64,000 nucleotides of DNA from an uncultured Marinoscillum sp. (GTDB lineage Bacteria; Bacteroidota; Bacteroidia; Cytophagales; MED-G16). A program made the translations under genes and the position numbers. Numbering within the stretch: the first letter of the stretch is position 1; every line of letters starts with the position of its first letter. A model generated the notes under the pieces. That model searched no databases. It was not told where the DNA came from and saw nothing but the letters and a program-made list of their open reading frames with translations. Location of the stretch: contig CABYXZ010000005.1 of the NCBI GenBank assembly GCA_902523065.1, positions 62,001-126,000 of the forward strand, given 5' to 3'. Of this stretch, positions 48,379-57,804 are shown one piece after another.

Positions 48379-49086
48379 TTATTTTATTTTGAAACCAAAT
48401 ACCTTAGATAGGTTTTTGATTACTTTCTTTTCCACTTCTCTAGTTGTTATTTTTTTTTTAATTTCTTTTTCAATAGAGGTGACATCTTTATTTTCAATTC
48501 CACAAGGAATAATATTTTTAAAATATTCAAGATCTGTACTCACGTTTAGAGCTAAACCGTGCATGCTTACCCACCTGCTTGTTTTAACTCCTAGAGCACA
48601 TATTTTCTTTGGATTATTTTTTTTATGGTTAACCCACACCCCAGTAAGACCCTCCACTCTCCCAGAGTCTATATCATAATCTTTTAGAGTTAATATTATT
48701 GACTCCTCTAATAACCTTAAATATTTATGGATATCCGTAAAGAAGTTTTCTAAATCAATTATTGGATAAACAACTAATTGACCAGGTCCGTGGTAGGTAA
48801 TATCACCACCTCTATTAATCTTATAATATTCTAATTTTCTTTTTTCAATTTCACTCCTACTAATTAACAAGTTTTCCTTATCACCACTTTTCCCAATTGT
48901 GTAAACATGTGGGTGAGAGCATGTCAGTAAATAGTTGTGAGTTTTTTTTGGAGTCTCGGACCTTCTATTCTCTATCTTCGTCTCTATTGTTCGTTTGAAA
49001 ATTTTTTCTTGTTTTTCCCAAGCATCTTTAAACCTTATTTCACCTAGACTTAAAACTGTTACCTCTTTACTAATTACCGAATTCAA
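48379..49086 (-). CDS. lipB: Octanoyltransferase LipB
   Basis: A 235-residue protein with NRGGDITYHGPGQLVVYPIID near 93 (quoted in part), ALGVKTSRWVSMHGLALNV near 160 and the catalytic Cys in IIPCGIENKDVTS near 190. It transfers octanoyl groups from acyl carrier protein to lipoyl domains. It lies 20 bp after the YwqK-like gene and 1 bp before rnr. Confidence 0.95.
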   Translation of the reverse strand: MNSVISKEVTVLSLGEIRFKDAWEKQEKIFKRTIETKIENRRSETPKKTHNYLLTCSHPHVYTIGKSGDKENLLISRSEIEKRKLEYYKINRGGDITYHGPGQLVVYPIIDLENFFTDIHKYLRLLEESIILTLKDYDIDSGRVEGLTGVWVNHKKNNPKKICALGVKTSRWVSMHGLALNVSTDLEYFKNIIPCGIENKDVTSIEKEIKKKITTREVEKKVIKNLSKVFGFKIK

Positions 49087-49106
49087 ATTCTAAAATTGAG
49101 TTATAA

Positions 49107-49907
49107 CTATTCTCTAATGTATAAATTTCTATCGTATATCAATTTACCACTATTATTCCATTCCCTCGATATATACGATGGATTTGTAGAGAATGGTTTA
49201 TCCCCATAATTAATTTCTCTCTTTTTCTTTCCTGTATTGAAGAACTCAGTCCAGACTCCAACTCTAGAATCACTCACATACCTACCACGAGCTGCTACTT
49301 TTCCATCTTCAAAAAAAGCATAATAGTTACCATTTCTTTCTCCAAATTTAATAGGTATAATTTCTTTAAGTTTGCTTTTTTCTAAATCCCAAAAAAATCT
49401 CAAAGATTCATTCAGCCAACCTAACATATAGTTTTCTTTGTCTTGTAGTATATCAGATCTATTTAATCTAACCCACCTTCCTTGTTTTAAACCATAATAA
49501 AAATATCCTTCTTCGACAACTTGATTATTAAGTCTTTTAACATAAGGGCCATGTAAAAGAAGTGAGTTATCAGATATTGTTCTTGAACGATTGATCTTCC
49601 TTGATTTTTTATCAAAAAAATGAATTTCTTGTGCATATGGATTTTTCATCTCGGAGCTTATAATAAAATGAAAATTTTCATAAATATTATTTCTTCCCTG
49701 GGCAACTCTTATAAATCCTTTTTTTGTCTTGACACCAAAAAAAACATTTTTTTTTGTTTTCTTTTTTTTATTAAAAAGAAGTGTGTCTTCAGCACTCCTA
49801 AATAACAGGTCATCTCCAGATATTGTGTCTGCATTTAATCTGAAAATATCTTGTGAATTGACACTAGAACTTGCCAGAAGAAAAAAAAGGATAAGTCTTA
49901 TCTTCAT
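49107..49907 (-). CDS. Secreted MORN/YwqK-repeat protein
   Basis: The 266-residue protein has a signal peptide (about 1-19, SSVNSQ) and YwqK/MORN-like repeats: LHGPYVKRLNNQVVEEGYFY near 118, GERNGNYYAFFEDGKVAARG near 194, and VGVWTEFFNTGKKKREINYG near 219. Such repeats are common in exported Bacteroidota proteins without a known activity. A toxin-antitoxin role, implied by the name YwqK, is unlikely here because no partner gene is present. It lies between htpG and lipB. Confidence 0.8.
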   Translation of the reverse strand: MKIRLILFFLLASSSVNSQDIFRLNADTISGDDLLFRSAEDTLLFNKKKKTKKNVFFGVKTKKGFIRVAQGRNNIYENFHFIISSEMKNPYAQEIHFFDKKSRKINRSRTISDNSLLLHGPYVKRLNNQVVEEGYFYYGLKQGRWVRLNRSDILQDKENYMLGWLNESLRFFWDLEKSKLKEIIPIKFGERNGNYYAFFEDGKVAARGRYVSDSRVGVWTEFFNTGKKKREINYGDKPFSTNPSYISREWNNSGKLIYDRNLYIRE

Positions 49908-49937
49908 ATATTATTTAAACAGCTTAATAACGAAAAA

Positions 49938-51830
49938 TTACTTAGATAGTATATCAATACTTCTCTGGACAAAACCGGTAAGCTTTGATCCCGTCAACAT
50001 ATTCTGAGATAAAAGAGCAAGATCATAAATTTGAGATGCTATTTTCTCTTTGGTTTTGTTAGTTTTTGCCTTTAGAATTTTATCAATAAGTCTATGGTTC
50101 CCATTAATACTAACAGATATCATCTCACCTTGTCCGCCCATCATCATTGGATTATTACCACTAGATTTTGCCATGTCTTGCATTCTCCTAAAAAATTCAG
50201 GTAGTGTTATAATGACTGGACTTTCATCAGGATTTAATGACTCGACATTAACCACTGTTGACTGGTTATTAATAATTTTTTCAAATAATTTTTTTAGTGA
50301 CTCTTTGTCTTCATCCTTGATCACTGTTTCTTTCTTCTCATCTTTATCAATTAGTTTATCAAGAATATCAGCATCAACTCTTTTTATCTGTACTTTGTCA
50401 AGTTTTTGTTCAATATGGTTGATGTAGTGACTGTCGATTACATTGTCGAATAGAACAACATCATAATTTCTCTTCTTAGCGTCCTCAATATAGGAGTCTT
50501 GTTTTTCTGCATCATTTGAATATAAAATAACTGTATTCTTATCTTTATCTTTCTGAGTCTTTGAAACAAATTTCTTATACTCCTCAAATGTCCTCATTTT
50601 ATTATCTAGACTTTGTAATAGAGCTATTTTTTCAACTTTTTCATAAAACTTTTCTTCTGATATCATACCATATTTTACAAAAAGATTTATATCCTTCCAT
50701 TTCTCTTCATATGATTTCCTGTCATCTTTGTATAGTTCAGTAAGTTTGTCAGCAACCTTCTTTGTAATGTAAGAGTTAATTTTTTTGACGTTTCCGTCAG
50801 ACTGTAAATAACTTCTTGAAACATTTAGCGGAATATCAGGAGAATCAATTACCCCGTGCAATAACATTAAAAATTCAGGAACGACATCTTTTACCTCATC
50901 CGTAATAAAGACTTGTCTTGAATATAACTGTATTTTATTTTTTTGAACTTCAAAGTCATTTTTAATTTTTGGAAAGAAAAGTATTCCAGTCAAATTAAAT
51001 GGGTAGTCTACATTTAAATGTATCCAAAAAAGTGGGTCCTCTGAAAATGGGTGAAGTTCTTTATAAAAACTTATGTAATCTTCGTCCTTTAAATCTTTAG
51101 GACTTTTATTCCATATCGGATCTGGATTATTAATGATATTATCTTCTTTGACAGATTTATATTTCGGTTTACCATCTTTATCTTTTCCATCTTCAACAGA
51201 TTTTTCTTTCTGACCAAATTTGATTTTAACAGGTAAAAACTTACAATATTTTTTAAGTATTTCCTCTACTTTTCCTTCTTCAAGGAATTCTTTGGAGTCA
51301 TCATTTATATGTAAAATTATATCTGTGCCTCTCTCTTTTTTTTGTGATTGTTTAATTTCGAACTCAGTATTCCCGTCACACTTCCAGTACGCAGATTTAT
51401 TTTTTTTGATGTAAGATTTAGAATTTATCTCAACATATTTGGAGACCATGAATGCAGAATAAAAGCCAAGTCCAAAATGTCCAATTATCTGACTTGAGTC
51501 ATCTTTCTCTTTATACTTTTCAATAAATTCAGTAGCCCCAGAAAAAGCAATTTGATTTATATATTTTTTAATTTCGTCAGCAGACATCCCTATGCCCTTG
51601 TCTGAAATTGTTATAGTTTTCTTCTTCACATCTAGTTTTATTTCAATAGTTAAATCCCCGAGCTCATCTTTCATTTCCCCCATCTGAGATAGGCTCTTAA
51701 TTTTTTGTGTTGCATCAACAGCATTGGAAATTAATTCTCTGAGGAATATGTCCTGATCTGAATATAAAAACTTCTTAATAATAGGAAATATGTTTTCCGT
51801 ATTAATCGATATGTTACCTTTTTCTTTCAT
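49938..51830 (-). CDS. htpG: Molecular chaperone HtpG (Hsp90)
   Basis: The 630-residue protein has the GHKL ATPase domain: LRELISNAVDATQKI near 28, ISDKGIGMSADEI near 76, and GHFGLGFYSAFMV near 117. A middle domain holds the LNVSRSYLQSD Arg loop near 336, and a C-terminal dimerisation domain follows. It remodels client proteins with ATP. A charged segment near 205-235 (EKSVEDGKDKDGKPKY) is an insert seen in Bacteroidota homologues. It follows DUF4293 by 5 bp. Confidence 0.97.
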   Translation of the reverse strand: MKEKGNISINTENIFPIIKKFLYSDQDIFLRELISNAVDATQKIKSLSQMGEMKDELGDLTIEIKLDVKKKTITISDKGIGMSADEIKKYINQIAFSGATEFIEKYKEKDDSSQIIGHFGLGFYSAFMVSKYVEINSKSYIKKNKSAYWKCDGNTEFEIKQSQKKERGTDIILHINDDSKEFLEEGKVEEILKKYCKFLPVKIKFGQKEKSVEDGKDKDGKPKYKSVKEDNIINNPDPIWNKSPKDLKDEDYISFYKELHPFSEDPLFWIHLNVDYPFNLTGILFFPKIKNDFEVQKNKIQLYSRQVFITDEVKDVVPEFLMLLHGVIDSPDIPLNVSRSYLQSDGNVKKINSYITKKVADKLTELYKDDRKSYEEKWKDINLFVKYGMISEEKFYEKVEKIALLQSLDNKMRTFEEYKKFVSKTQKDKDKNTVILYSNDAEKQDSYIEDAKKRNYDVVLFDNVIDSHYINHIEQKLDKVQIKRVDADILDKLIDKDEKKETVIKDEDKESLKKLFEKIINNQSTVVNVESLNPDESPVIITLPEFFRRMQDMAKSSGNNPMMMGGQGEMISVSINGNHRLIDKILKAKTNKTKEKIASQIYDLALLSQNMLTGSKLTGFVQRSIDILSK

Positions 51831-51835
51831 AATTT

Positions 51836-52324
51836 TTATCTAATTCTTTCTGATTCCCTAACTAACAATTCATCTTTTCTAATAAATCTATTTGAAAGGA
51901 AATTGAAAAATAACGCCAAAAATATCAAATAAAATGAAATAAGAAAACTGATTTGGTCATCGATTTTTAGGTATATTTCTTGATAAAATGTCTGATATAA
52001 AAAGAAAAAGATTAATAAGGATGTAAGGAAAGAATTTAAAGTTCCAATTTTAATTTGAGTTAGTCTGTTTCTATAGCTGAAAATTGAATACACGGCAAGT
52101 CCACAACACAACATTATTATACCAGGTATGTAAAAATAGTCATGTACTTCTGCATTACCTTCAGATATATTTTCTATGTAACTACTTGATATGAAACCGG
52201 TAGCCATAATTTCAGGAGAATTTTCTTCTGAAAACTCTATTTTTTGCCATACTGGGAAAAAGTATGTAGCTATCAAACTTGCAATAAATAAGATTAGGAA
52301 TATTGTTTGGATTCTCTGTATCAT
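51836..52324 (-). CDS. DUF4293 membrane protein
   Basis: A 162-residue protein opening MIQRIQTIFLILFIASLIA, with four predicted membrane helices (about 6-24, 70-87, 100-115, 122-142). This is the DUF4293 pattern, a Bacteroidota-specific family of unknown function usually found near truA and rho. Here rho is absent. It heads the htpG-lipB-rnr operon and is divergent from truA across 47 bp. Confidence 0.88.
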   Translation of the reverse strand: MIQRIQTIFLILFIASLIATYFFPVWQKIEFSEENSPEIMATGFISSSYIENISEGNAEVHDYFYIPGIIMLCCGLAVYSIFSYRNRLTQIKIGTLNSFLTSLLIFFFLYQTFYQEIYLKIDDQISFLISFYLIFLALFFNFLSNRFIRKDELLVRESERIR

Positions 52325-52371
52325 GAATGTATTTTGTACAAAGAAAAAAAAATTAGCTCATAAAATATTAA

Positions 52372-53118
52372 ATGATGAGGTATTTTATTGATATATCATA
52401 TAATGGAAAAAATTATCACGGCTGGCAGATTCAAAAAAATGCTGTGACAGTTCAATCAACTATCCAAGATGTGATTTCAAAAATATTAGGTAAGAGCACT
52501 GATATTGTTGGAAGTGGAAGAACTGATACTGGTGTACACGCTAAATCACAAGTAGCCCATTTTGATGTAAATAAAGAAGTTGATAATGATTTTATTTATA
52601 GAGTGAATGCATTCTTGCCACAAGATATTTCGATAAATTCAGTTACCCAAGTTGTTGATAATTCTCACGCCCGATTTGATGCTATATCTAGAGAATATAT
52701 TTATAAGATACACGATCTCAAGTCTCCTTTTGTAGATGGGCTGTCTACATTTTATAATAAAAAAATAAATATGGATTTAATTAATGAAGCCTGTTCAACA
52801 ATAATGAAAAACTCAGATTTTCAAAGTTTTTCGAAAGTAAAGACTGAAGTCAAAAATTTTAATTGTACAATTTCCCACGCATCAATACGAAGAAAAAATA
52901 ATTTTTATTTGTTTAAGTTTTGTGCTAATAGATTTTTAAGAGGCATGGTAAGGGCACTTGTTGGAACTTTACTTCAATTAAACGAGGGCAAAATAAACCT
53001 AAAAGAGTTCAAATTGATTTTTGAAAAAAAAAATAGAGAATATGCTGGTCCTTCAGCACCACCTTATGGTCTATATTTGAATAAGGTTAATTATAATTCT
53101 GATATTTTTCATGGCTGA
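52372..53118 (+). CDS. truA: tRNA pseudouridine(38-40) synthase TruA
   Basis: The 248-residue protein has ISYNGKNYHGWQIQKNAVTV near 6, the catalytic GSGRTDTGVHAKSQVAHFD near 43, and FLRGMVRALVGTLLQLNEGK near 188. It modifies the anticodon stem of several tRNAs. It overlaps the ABC exporter gene by 8 bp. Confidence 0.96.
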   Translation: MMRYFIDISYNGKNYHGWQIQKNAVTVQSTIQDVISKILGKSTDIVGSGRTDTGVHAKSQVAHFDVNKEVDNDFIYRVNAFLPQDISINSVTQVVDNSHARFDAISREYIYKIHDLKSPFVDGLSTFYNKKINMDLINEACSTIMKNSDFQSFSKVKTEVKNFNCTISHASIRRKNNFYLFKFCANRFLRGMVRALVGTLLQLNEGKINLKEFKLIFEKKNREYAGPSAPPYGLYLNKVNYNSDIFHG

Positions 53119-54880
53119 AAACAAGAATAAGGTAAGTGGAAATCTTTTTGATTTTAAAATAATTAAGAGGTTGATGGTTTTTTGTAAACCATACATGAAA
53201 TTTTTTTATTTTCTTGTCTTCCTTACATTGAGCCTTTCATTACTTCAACCCTTAAGGCCTTTTATTACTCAAATAATTATTGATGATTATGTAAGTATTG
53301 GAGATTCAGATGGCTTATTAAAGATGATTATGCTTCTTCTTGTTCTTCTTGTAATTAATGCAGTGGTGATGTATTATCATACATATTTTTCGGGTTGGCT
53401 TGGTCAAAACATTATAAAGGACATTAGAATTAAGTTATTTAAGCATCTCCAAAGCTTTAAACTTCAATTTTTTGATAAAACACCTATTGGTAGGGTTGTA
53501 ACAAGAAATATTTCAGATATTGAGACGATTGCTGATATATTTGGTCAAGGTATTGCATCTATAATTGGTGACATTTTACAACTAGTGGGAATTGTTGTTC
53601 TCATGTTTTATCTAAACTGGAAATTGACTCTAATAAGTTTAGCCACTTTACCTTTTCTATTTTTAACTACATATATATTTAAAGAAAAAGTTAAAATATC
53701 TTTTAACAATGTAAGGACGGCTGTAGCAAACCTAAACTCTTATGTTCAGGAGCATATTGTAGGTATGAATATTGTTCAGATATTTGGTAATGAAGATAAA
53801 GAGTACAATAAGTTTGTAAGCATAAATAAAGATCATCTTAATGCTAATTTAAAAGCGGTTCTATATTATTCAATTTATTTTCCAGTTATGGAATTACTAA
53901 CCTCTGTAGGTTTAGGACTTTTGATTTGGTATGGTTCTGGACAAGTATTTGCAGAGGAGGTAACGCTTGGTGTGCTTATTGCATTTATAATGTATTTACA
54001 ACTCTTTTTTAGACCGATCAGAGCTATTGCTGATCGTTTTAATACCCTTCAAATGGGCGTAGTGAGTTCGAAAAGAATTTTTGATTTATTAGATCGTGAT
54101 GAAACAATTATTTCTAATCAATCAAATTCAGTTGAATCTATAAATGGAAGTGTTGAATTTAAAGACGTTTGGTTTGCATATAATTCAGATAACTATGTCT
54201 TGAAAGATATCAGTTTTAAAATTGGTGTGGGGGAGTCGATAGCATTTGTTGGGAGTACTGGTTCAGGAAAAACATCAATAATAAATTTACTGAACAGGTT
54301 TTATGAGTTTCAAAAAGGAAAAATTTTAATTGATGGAAATGATATAAAAAAATTAAACTCATCAGACCTCAGAGATAATTTAGGTCTTGTTTCACAAGAT
54401 GTATTTCTTTTTTCCGATACGATATTTAACAATATTACATTGTTTAACGATAACATAAGTGAGTCGCAGGTTTGGGACTCAATAGATCAGGTTGGAGCTA
54501 GAAGATTTATCGAAGCACTTCCTAATAAATTAAATTTTAATGTAAAAGAAAGAGGCGCTTCCTTATCAGTTGGACAAAGACAACTGATATCATGTATAAG
54601 AATTATGTTGTATGATCCTAAGATAATTCTTTTAGATGAGGCAACTTCATCTGTTGACTCTGAGACGGAGTCCATGATTCAGTCAGCTATATCTAAAATT
54701 TTAAAGAATAGAACCTCTTTAGTTGTTGCTCACAGGTTATCAACTATTAAAGAGGTAGATAATATTATTGTATTAGAAAATGGTGAAATAAAAGAAATTG
54801 GAGATCACAACTCTTTAAATAAATCTGGAGGGTATTACAGAAGACTTTATGAAATGCAAAATAAAAATATTTTGACTTAA
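53111..54880 (+). CDS. ABC exporter half, likely consensus partner
   Basis: The 589-residue protein fuses six membrane helices (about 20-310) to an ATPase domain: Walker A GSTGSGKTS near 379, signature LSVGQRQL near 485, Walker B IILLDEATSSVD near 506 with catalytic Glu, and switch AHRLST near 543. The signature varies from LSGGQ to LSVGQ. In heterodimeric exporters such as Bacillus YheI/YheH, this partner keeps the Glu. It overlaps truA by 8 bp and the convergent exporter half by 4 bp. Substrate unknown; lipid or drug export is possible. Confidence 0.93.
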   Translation: MAENKNKVSGNLFDFKIIKRLMVFCKPYMKFFYFLVFLTLSLSLLQPLRPFITQIIIDDYVSIGDSDGLLKMIMLLLVLLVINAVVMYYHTYFSGWLGQNIIKDIRIKLFKHLQSFKLQFFDKTPIGRVVTRNISDIETIADIFGQGIASIIGDILQLVGIVVLMFYLNWKLTLISLATLPFLFLTTYIFKEKVKISFNNVRTAVANLNSYVQEHIVGMNIVQIFGNEDKEYNKFVSINKDHLNANLKAVLYYSIYFPVMELLTSVGLGLLIWYGSGQVFAEEVTLGVLIAFIMYLQLFFRPIRAIADRFNTLQMGVVSSKRIFDLLDRDETIISNQSNSVESINGSVEFKDVWFAYNSDNYVLKDISFKIGVGESIAFVGSTGSGKTSIINLLNRFYEFQKGKILIDGNDIKKLNSSDLRDNLGLVSQDVFLFSDTIFNNITLFNDNISESQVWDSIDQVGARRFIEALPNKLNFNVKERGASLSVGQRQLISCIRIMLYDPKIILLDEATSSVDSETESMIQSAISKILKNRTSLVVAHRLSTIKEVDNIIVLENGEIKEIGDHNSLNKSGGYYRRLYEMQNKNILT

Positions 54881-56646
54881 TTAATTTTTTCTTCCTCTAT
54901 TTGATTTTTATATATCTTATAATACTCGCCTCTCTTTTTTAGGAGATCCTGATGATTTCCTTCTTCAATAACTTTTCCCTCATCCATAACTAGTATTTTC
55001 TTTGCTAGTTTAACAGATGATATCCTGTGAGATATAATGATAGTGGTTTTATCGAGCATAATTGTTTTTAAGTTTTCTAAGATTTTATTCTCTGTCTTTG
55101 TATCAACTGCAGATAAACAGTCATCTAAAATTAAAATTTTAGGTTTTTTAATTATTGCCCTAGCTATTGATATTCTTTGTTTTTGACCTCCTGATAATGT
55201 GATTCCTCTCTCGCCAACCATAGTCTTATATTCATCTGGAAACGTTTGAATATTTCTGGTAAGGTCAGCATTTTCAGCTGCCTCTACCACATGGTTAAAA
55301 GTTTTATTTTTAGCTCCAAAAAGTATATTGTTTTCAATTGTATCAGAAAATAGGAAAACATCTTGAGGCACATAACCAATTTGACGCCTTAAATTAACTA
55401 CATCAAAATCTTCAATTTTATTATCGTCTATCAGAATATTACCTTCACTAATATCAAATAATCTTAATATACTATTTGCTAGCGTGCTTTTGCCAGATCC
55501 AGTTGTCCCTATCACACCAAGTGATTCTCCGGACTCTATTTTAAATGAAATATTTTTTAAGCCAGTAATATTAGTATCTGGATATGTGAAAGAAACATTT
55601 TTAAATTCAATTTTACCTTTTAAATCAATAGTTATATTTTCACTTGATGTGATATTATTTTCTTCTTTGAGAAATTGATTTATCCTTTTTTGAGAGGCTG
55701 AAGCTCTTTGAACGATACTGGTTATCCAACCTAGTGAGGTTACTGGCCATGTTAGTAAATAAACATAAATAAGAAACTCAGCAATATTACCAATTGTGAT
55801 ATTGTTGCTGAAGACCTCAATTGCCCCAATATAAACTGTTATTATAATACTCAGCCCAATTAATGTCATAATAATTGGAAAGAATAAGGATAAGACAAAT
55901 TGAAGACGTAATGACTTGTCTTTATATTCTACACTTTTCTTTGAAAAAACCGAAGAAAAATTTTCTTCTCTTACAAACGATTTAATTAACCTTATTCCTG
56001 AAAAAGTTTCTTGTACGTATGTTGAAAGATCAGATAATGACTCTTGTATTTCTTCAGACCTTTTATTTATAATATTTTGAACATAGTATATTGATAGGAC
56101 CAATAATGGAAGAGGAAGAATGCTGTAGAAGGCAAGTTTGGAGTTGATGTAAAACATAAATGGTATAATCGTCAGCATTAAAATAGTAACATTCATTCCA
56201 TACATTAAAGCCGGGCCAATGTACATTCTTACTCTGCTGACATCTTCTGAAATTCTATTCATTAAATCTCCTGTATTATTCTCTTTATAGAATTGAGAAG
56301 GTAAAGTTTGATAATGAAAAAAGATTTCATTTTTTAAATCATATTCTATATTTCTTGAGGCAACTATTATTGTCTGACGCATCATATACATAAATAACCC
56401 TCTAATAACTGCTGCTAAAATTATGCCGCCAGCATAAATTAAAACATACTTTAGTGTTTCATCTCTAGAAATTAAATCGCCATTCGAGTAGGAGGCAACA
56501 CCCTCTTCTATTAAATCAAAGGTTTCTCTTATGAGAGTTGCTGGTACAAGAGCAAAAAAAGTAGAGATTAATATGAATCCAGTTCCTAACAGATAATATT
56601 TTTTGTATTTGAATAGGTATTTATTTAAATAGGATAGCTCTCTCAA
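54877..56646 (-). CDS. ABC exporter half with Asp in catalytic site
   Basis: Also 589 residues: six membrane helices (about 15-310), Walker A GTTGSGKST near 383, canonical signature LSGGQKQR near 489, and Walker B ILILDDCLSAVDTKTE near 510. The usual catalytic Glu after Walker B is Asp, as in the degenerate-site halves YheI/LmrC. The text LDD-x-LSAVDTKTE is nearly the YheI form. This marks it as one half of a heterodimer, with the other half most simply the convergent gene. It is divergent from the leucine dehydrogenase gene over 56 bp. Confidence 0.93.
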   Translation of the reverse strand: MRELSYLNKYLFKYKKYYLLGTGFILISTFFALVPATLIRETFDLIEEGVASYSNGDLISRDETLKYVLIYAGGIILAAVIRGLFMYMMRQTIIVASRNIEYDLKNEIFFHYQTLPSQFYKENNTGDLMNRISEDVSRVRMYIGPALMYGMNVTILMLTIIPFMFYINSKLAFYSILPLPLLVLSIYYVQNIINKRSEEIQESLSDLSTYVQETFSGIRLIKSFVREENFSSVFSKKSVEYKDKSLRLQFVLSLFFPIIMTLIGLSIIITVYIGAIEVFSNNITIGNIAEFLIYVYLLTWPVTSLGWITSIVQRASASQKRINQFLKEENNITSSENITIDLKGKIEFKNVSFTYPDTNITGLKNISFKIESGESLGVIGTTGSGKSTLANSILRLFDISEGNILIDDNKIEDFDVVNLRRQIGYVPQDVFLFSDTIENNILFGAKNKTFNHVVEAAENADLTRNIQTFPDEYKTMVGERGITLSGGQKQRISIARAIIKKPKILILDDCLSAVDTKTENKILENLKTIMLDKTTIIISHRISSVKLAKKILVMDEGKVIEEGNHQDLLKKRGEYYKIYKNQIEEEKIN

Positions 56647-56702
56647 TTTTTATAGATTTACAAAAACAACTAACCGTAAATCTATTACTTAAAATCATAA
56701 TT

Positions 56703-57770
56703 ATGAGTAAAGATCTAACTAAATCAATTTTCGAATTGTTAAATAAGAATGATCACGAACAACTTGTTTATTGTTGCGACAAAGAAATAGGTTTGAAGGC
56801 TATAATTGGTATCCACAATACTGCACTTGGACCTGCTATGGGAGGTACTAGGATGTGGAATTATAACTCTGAGGAGGAGGCATTAAATGATGTAGTTAAC
56901 CTGTCCATGGCGATGTCATATAAGTCATCTTTAGCAGGCCTCAACGCAGGAGGTGGTAAGGCTGTTATTATTGGTGATCCAAAAATTAAAAATGAAAAAT
57001 TTATAAAAAGGTATGCTGAATTTATAAACGATTTAAATGGTAAATATTGGACTGCTCAGGATGTAAATATGACCTCAGGCGACATAATTAATATTAAAAA
57101 AACAACAAATTATGTTGTAGGACTTCCAAAAGAGCATGGTGGCCTTGGTGATTCATCAGCTCCAACGGCATTTGGCGTATACCTTGGTATGAAATCGGCG
57201 ATGATGAATATGACAGGTAGCGAGTCTTTAGAAGGAAAAAAAATATTGGTTTTGGGTGTTGGAAAGGTTGGCAGTAAATTAATTAACTACCTTCTTAAAG
57301 AAGGATCGTTAGTCTATGCTTACGATATAGATCCCAAAAACTTAAATGTATTTTCTGGTACAAATATTAAGATCTTACAAGAAGATATGATTTATAGTAA
57401 TGAGTATGATATTTTTTCTCCTTGTGCATTGGGTGGTGCAATAAATAAAGATTCAATAGATAAGATTCGGTGTAAAGTAATCGCTGGGGCCGCTAATAAC
57501 CAGATTGCTGATGAAGAAATAGTTTTGAATAAGCTTAAAGAGAAAAAAATAATATTCATCCCTGACTTCTTAATAAATGCTGGAGGTATAATTAGTGTTT
57601 ATCATGAACAAATTGGTGATATTAATTCTCAAAAAGTTATGGATATGACAAGTAATATCTATGATAAGGTGACTGATGTTTTAAAATTCTCTCAAGAGAA
57701 TGACACCTCAACATATAATGCTGCTATTCAGTTGGCAAAAAATAGAATTCACAATATTTCTGAAAAATAA
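56703..57770 (+). CDS. Leucine dehydrogenase-like amino acid dehydrogenase
   Basis: The 355-residue protein has the Glu/Leu/Phe/Val dehydrogenase pattern: GPAMGGTRMWNY near 42, catalytic Lys in SLAGLNAGGGKAVIIGDP near 79, TAQDVNMTSGD near 117, and the Rossmann GVGKVGSKL near 186. Length and the LAGLNAGGGKA motif fit leucine/branched-chain rather than glutamate dehydrogenase. It interconverts branched-chain amino acids and 2-oxo acids with NAD. The order before nusB is, from memory, typical of flavobacteria. Confidence 0.9.
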   Translation: MSKDLTKSIFELLNKNDHEQLVYCCDKEIGLKAIIGIHNTALGPAMGGTRMWNYNSEEEALNDVVNLSMAMSYKSSLAGLNAGGGKAVIIGDPKIKNEKFIKRYAEFINDLNGKYWTAQDVNMTSGDIINIKKTTNYVVGLPKEHGGLGDSSAPTAFGVYLGMKSAMMNMTGSESLEGKKILVLGVGKVGSKLINYLLKEGSLVYAYDIDPKNLNVFSGTNIKILQEDMIYSNEYDIFSPCALGGAINKDSIDKIRCKVIAGAANNQIADEEIVLNKLKEKKIIFIPDFLINAGGIISVYHEQIGDINSQKVMDMTSNIYDKVTDVLKFSQENDTSTYNAAIQLAKNRIHNISEK

Positions 57771-57804
57771 TTAATATTGCACCTCGTTCTTTAAATGAAT
57801 TGCT

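Noticed and set aside
49107..49907. YwqK-like gene as the antitoxin of a toxin-antitoxin pair
   Set aside because: It has a signal peptide and no toxin partner; the name comes only from the repeat family.
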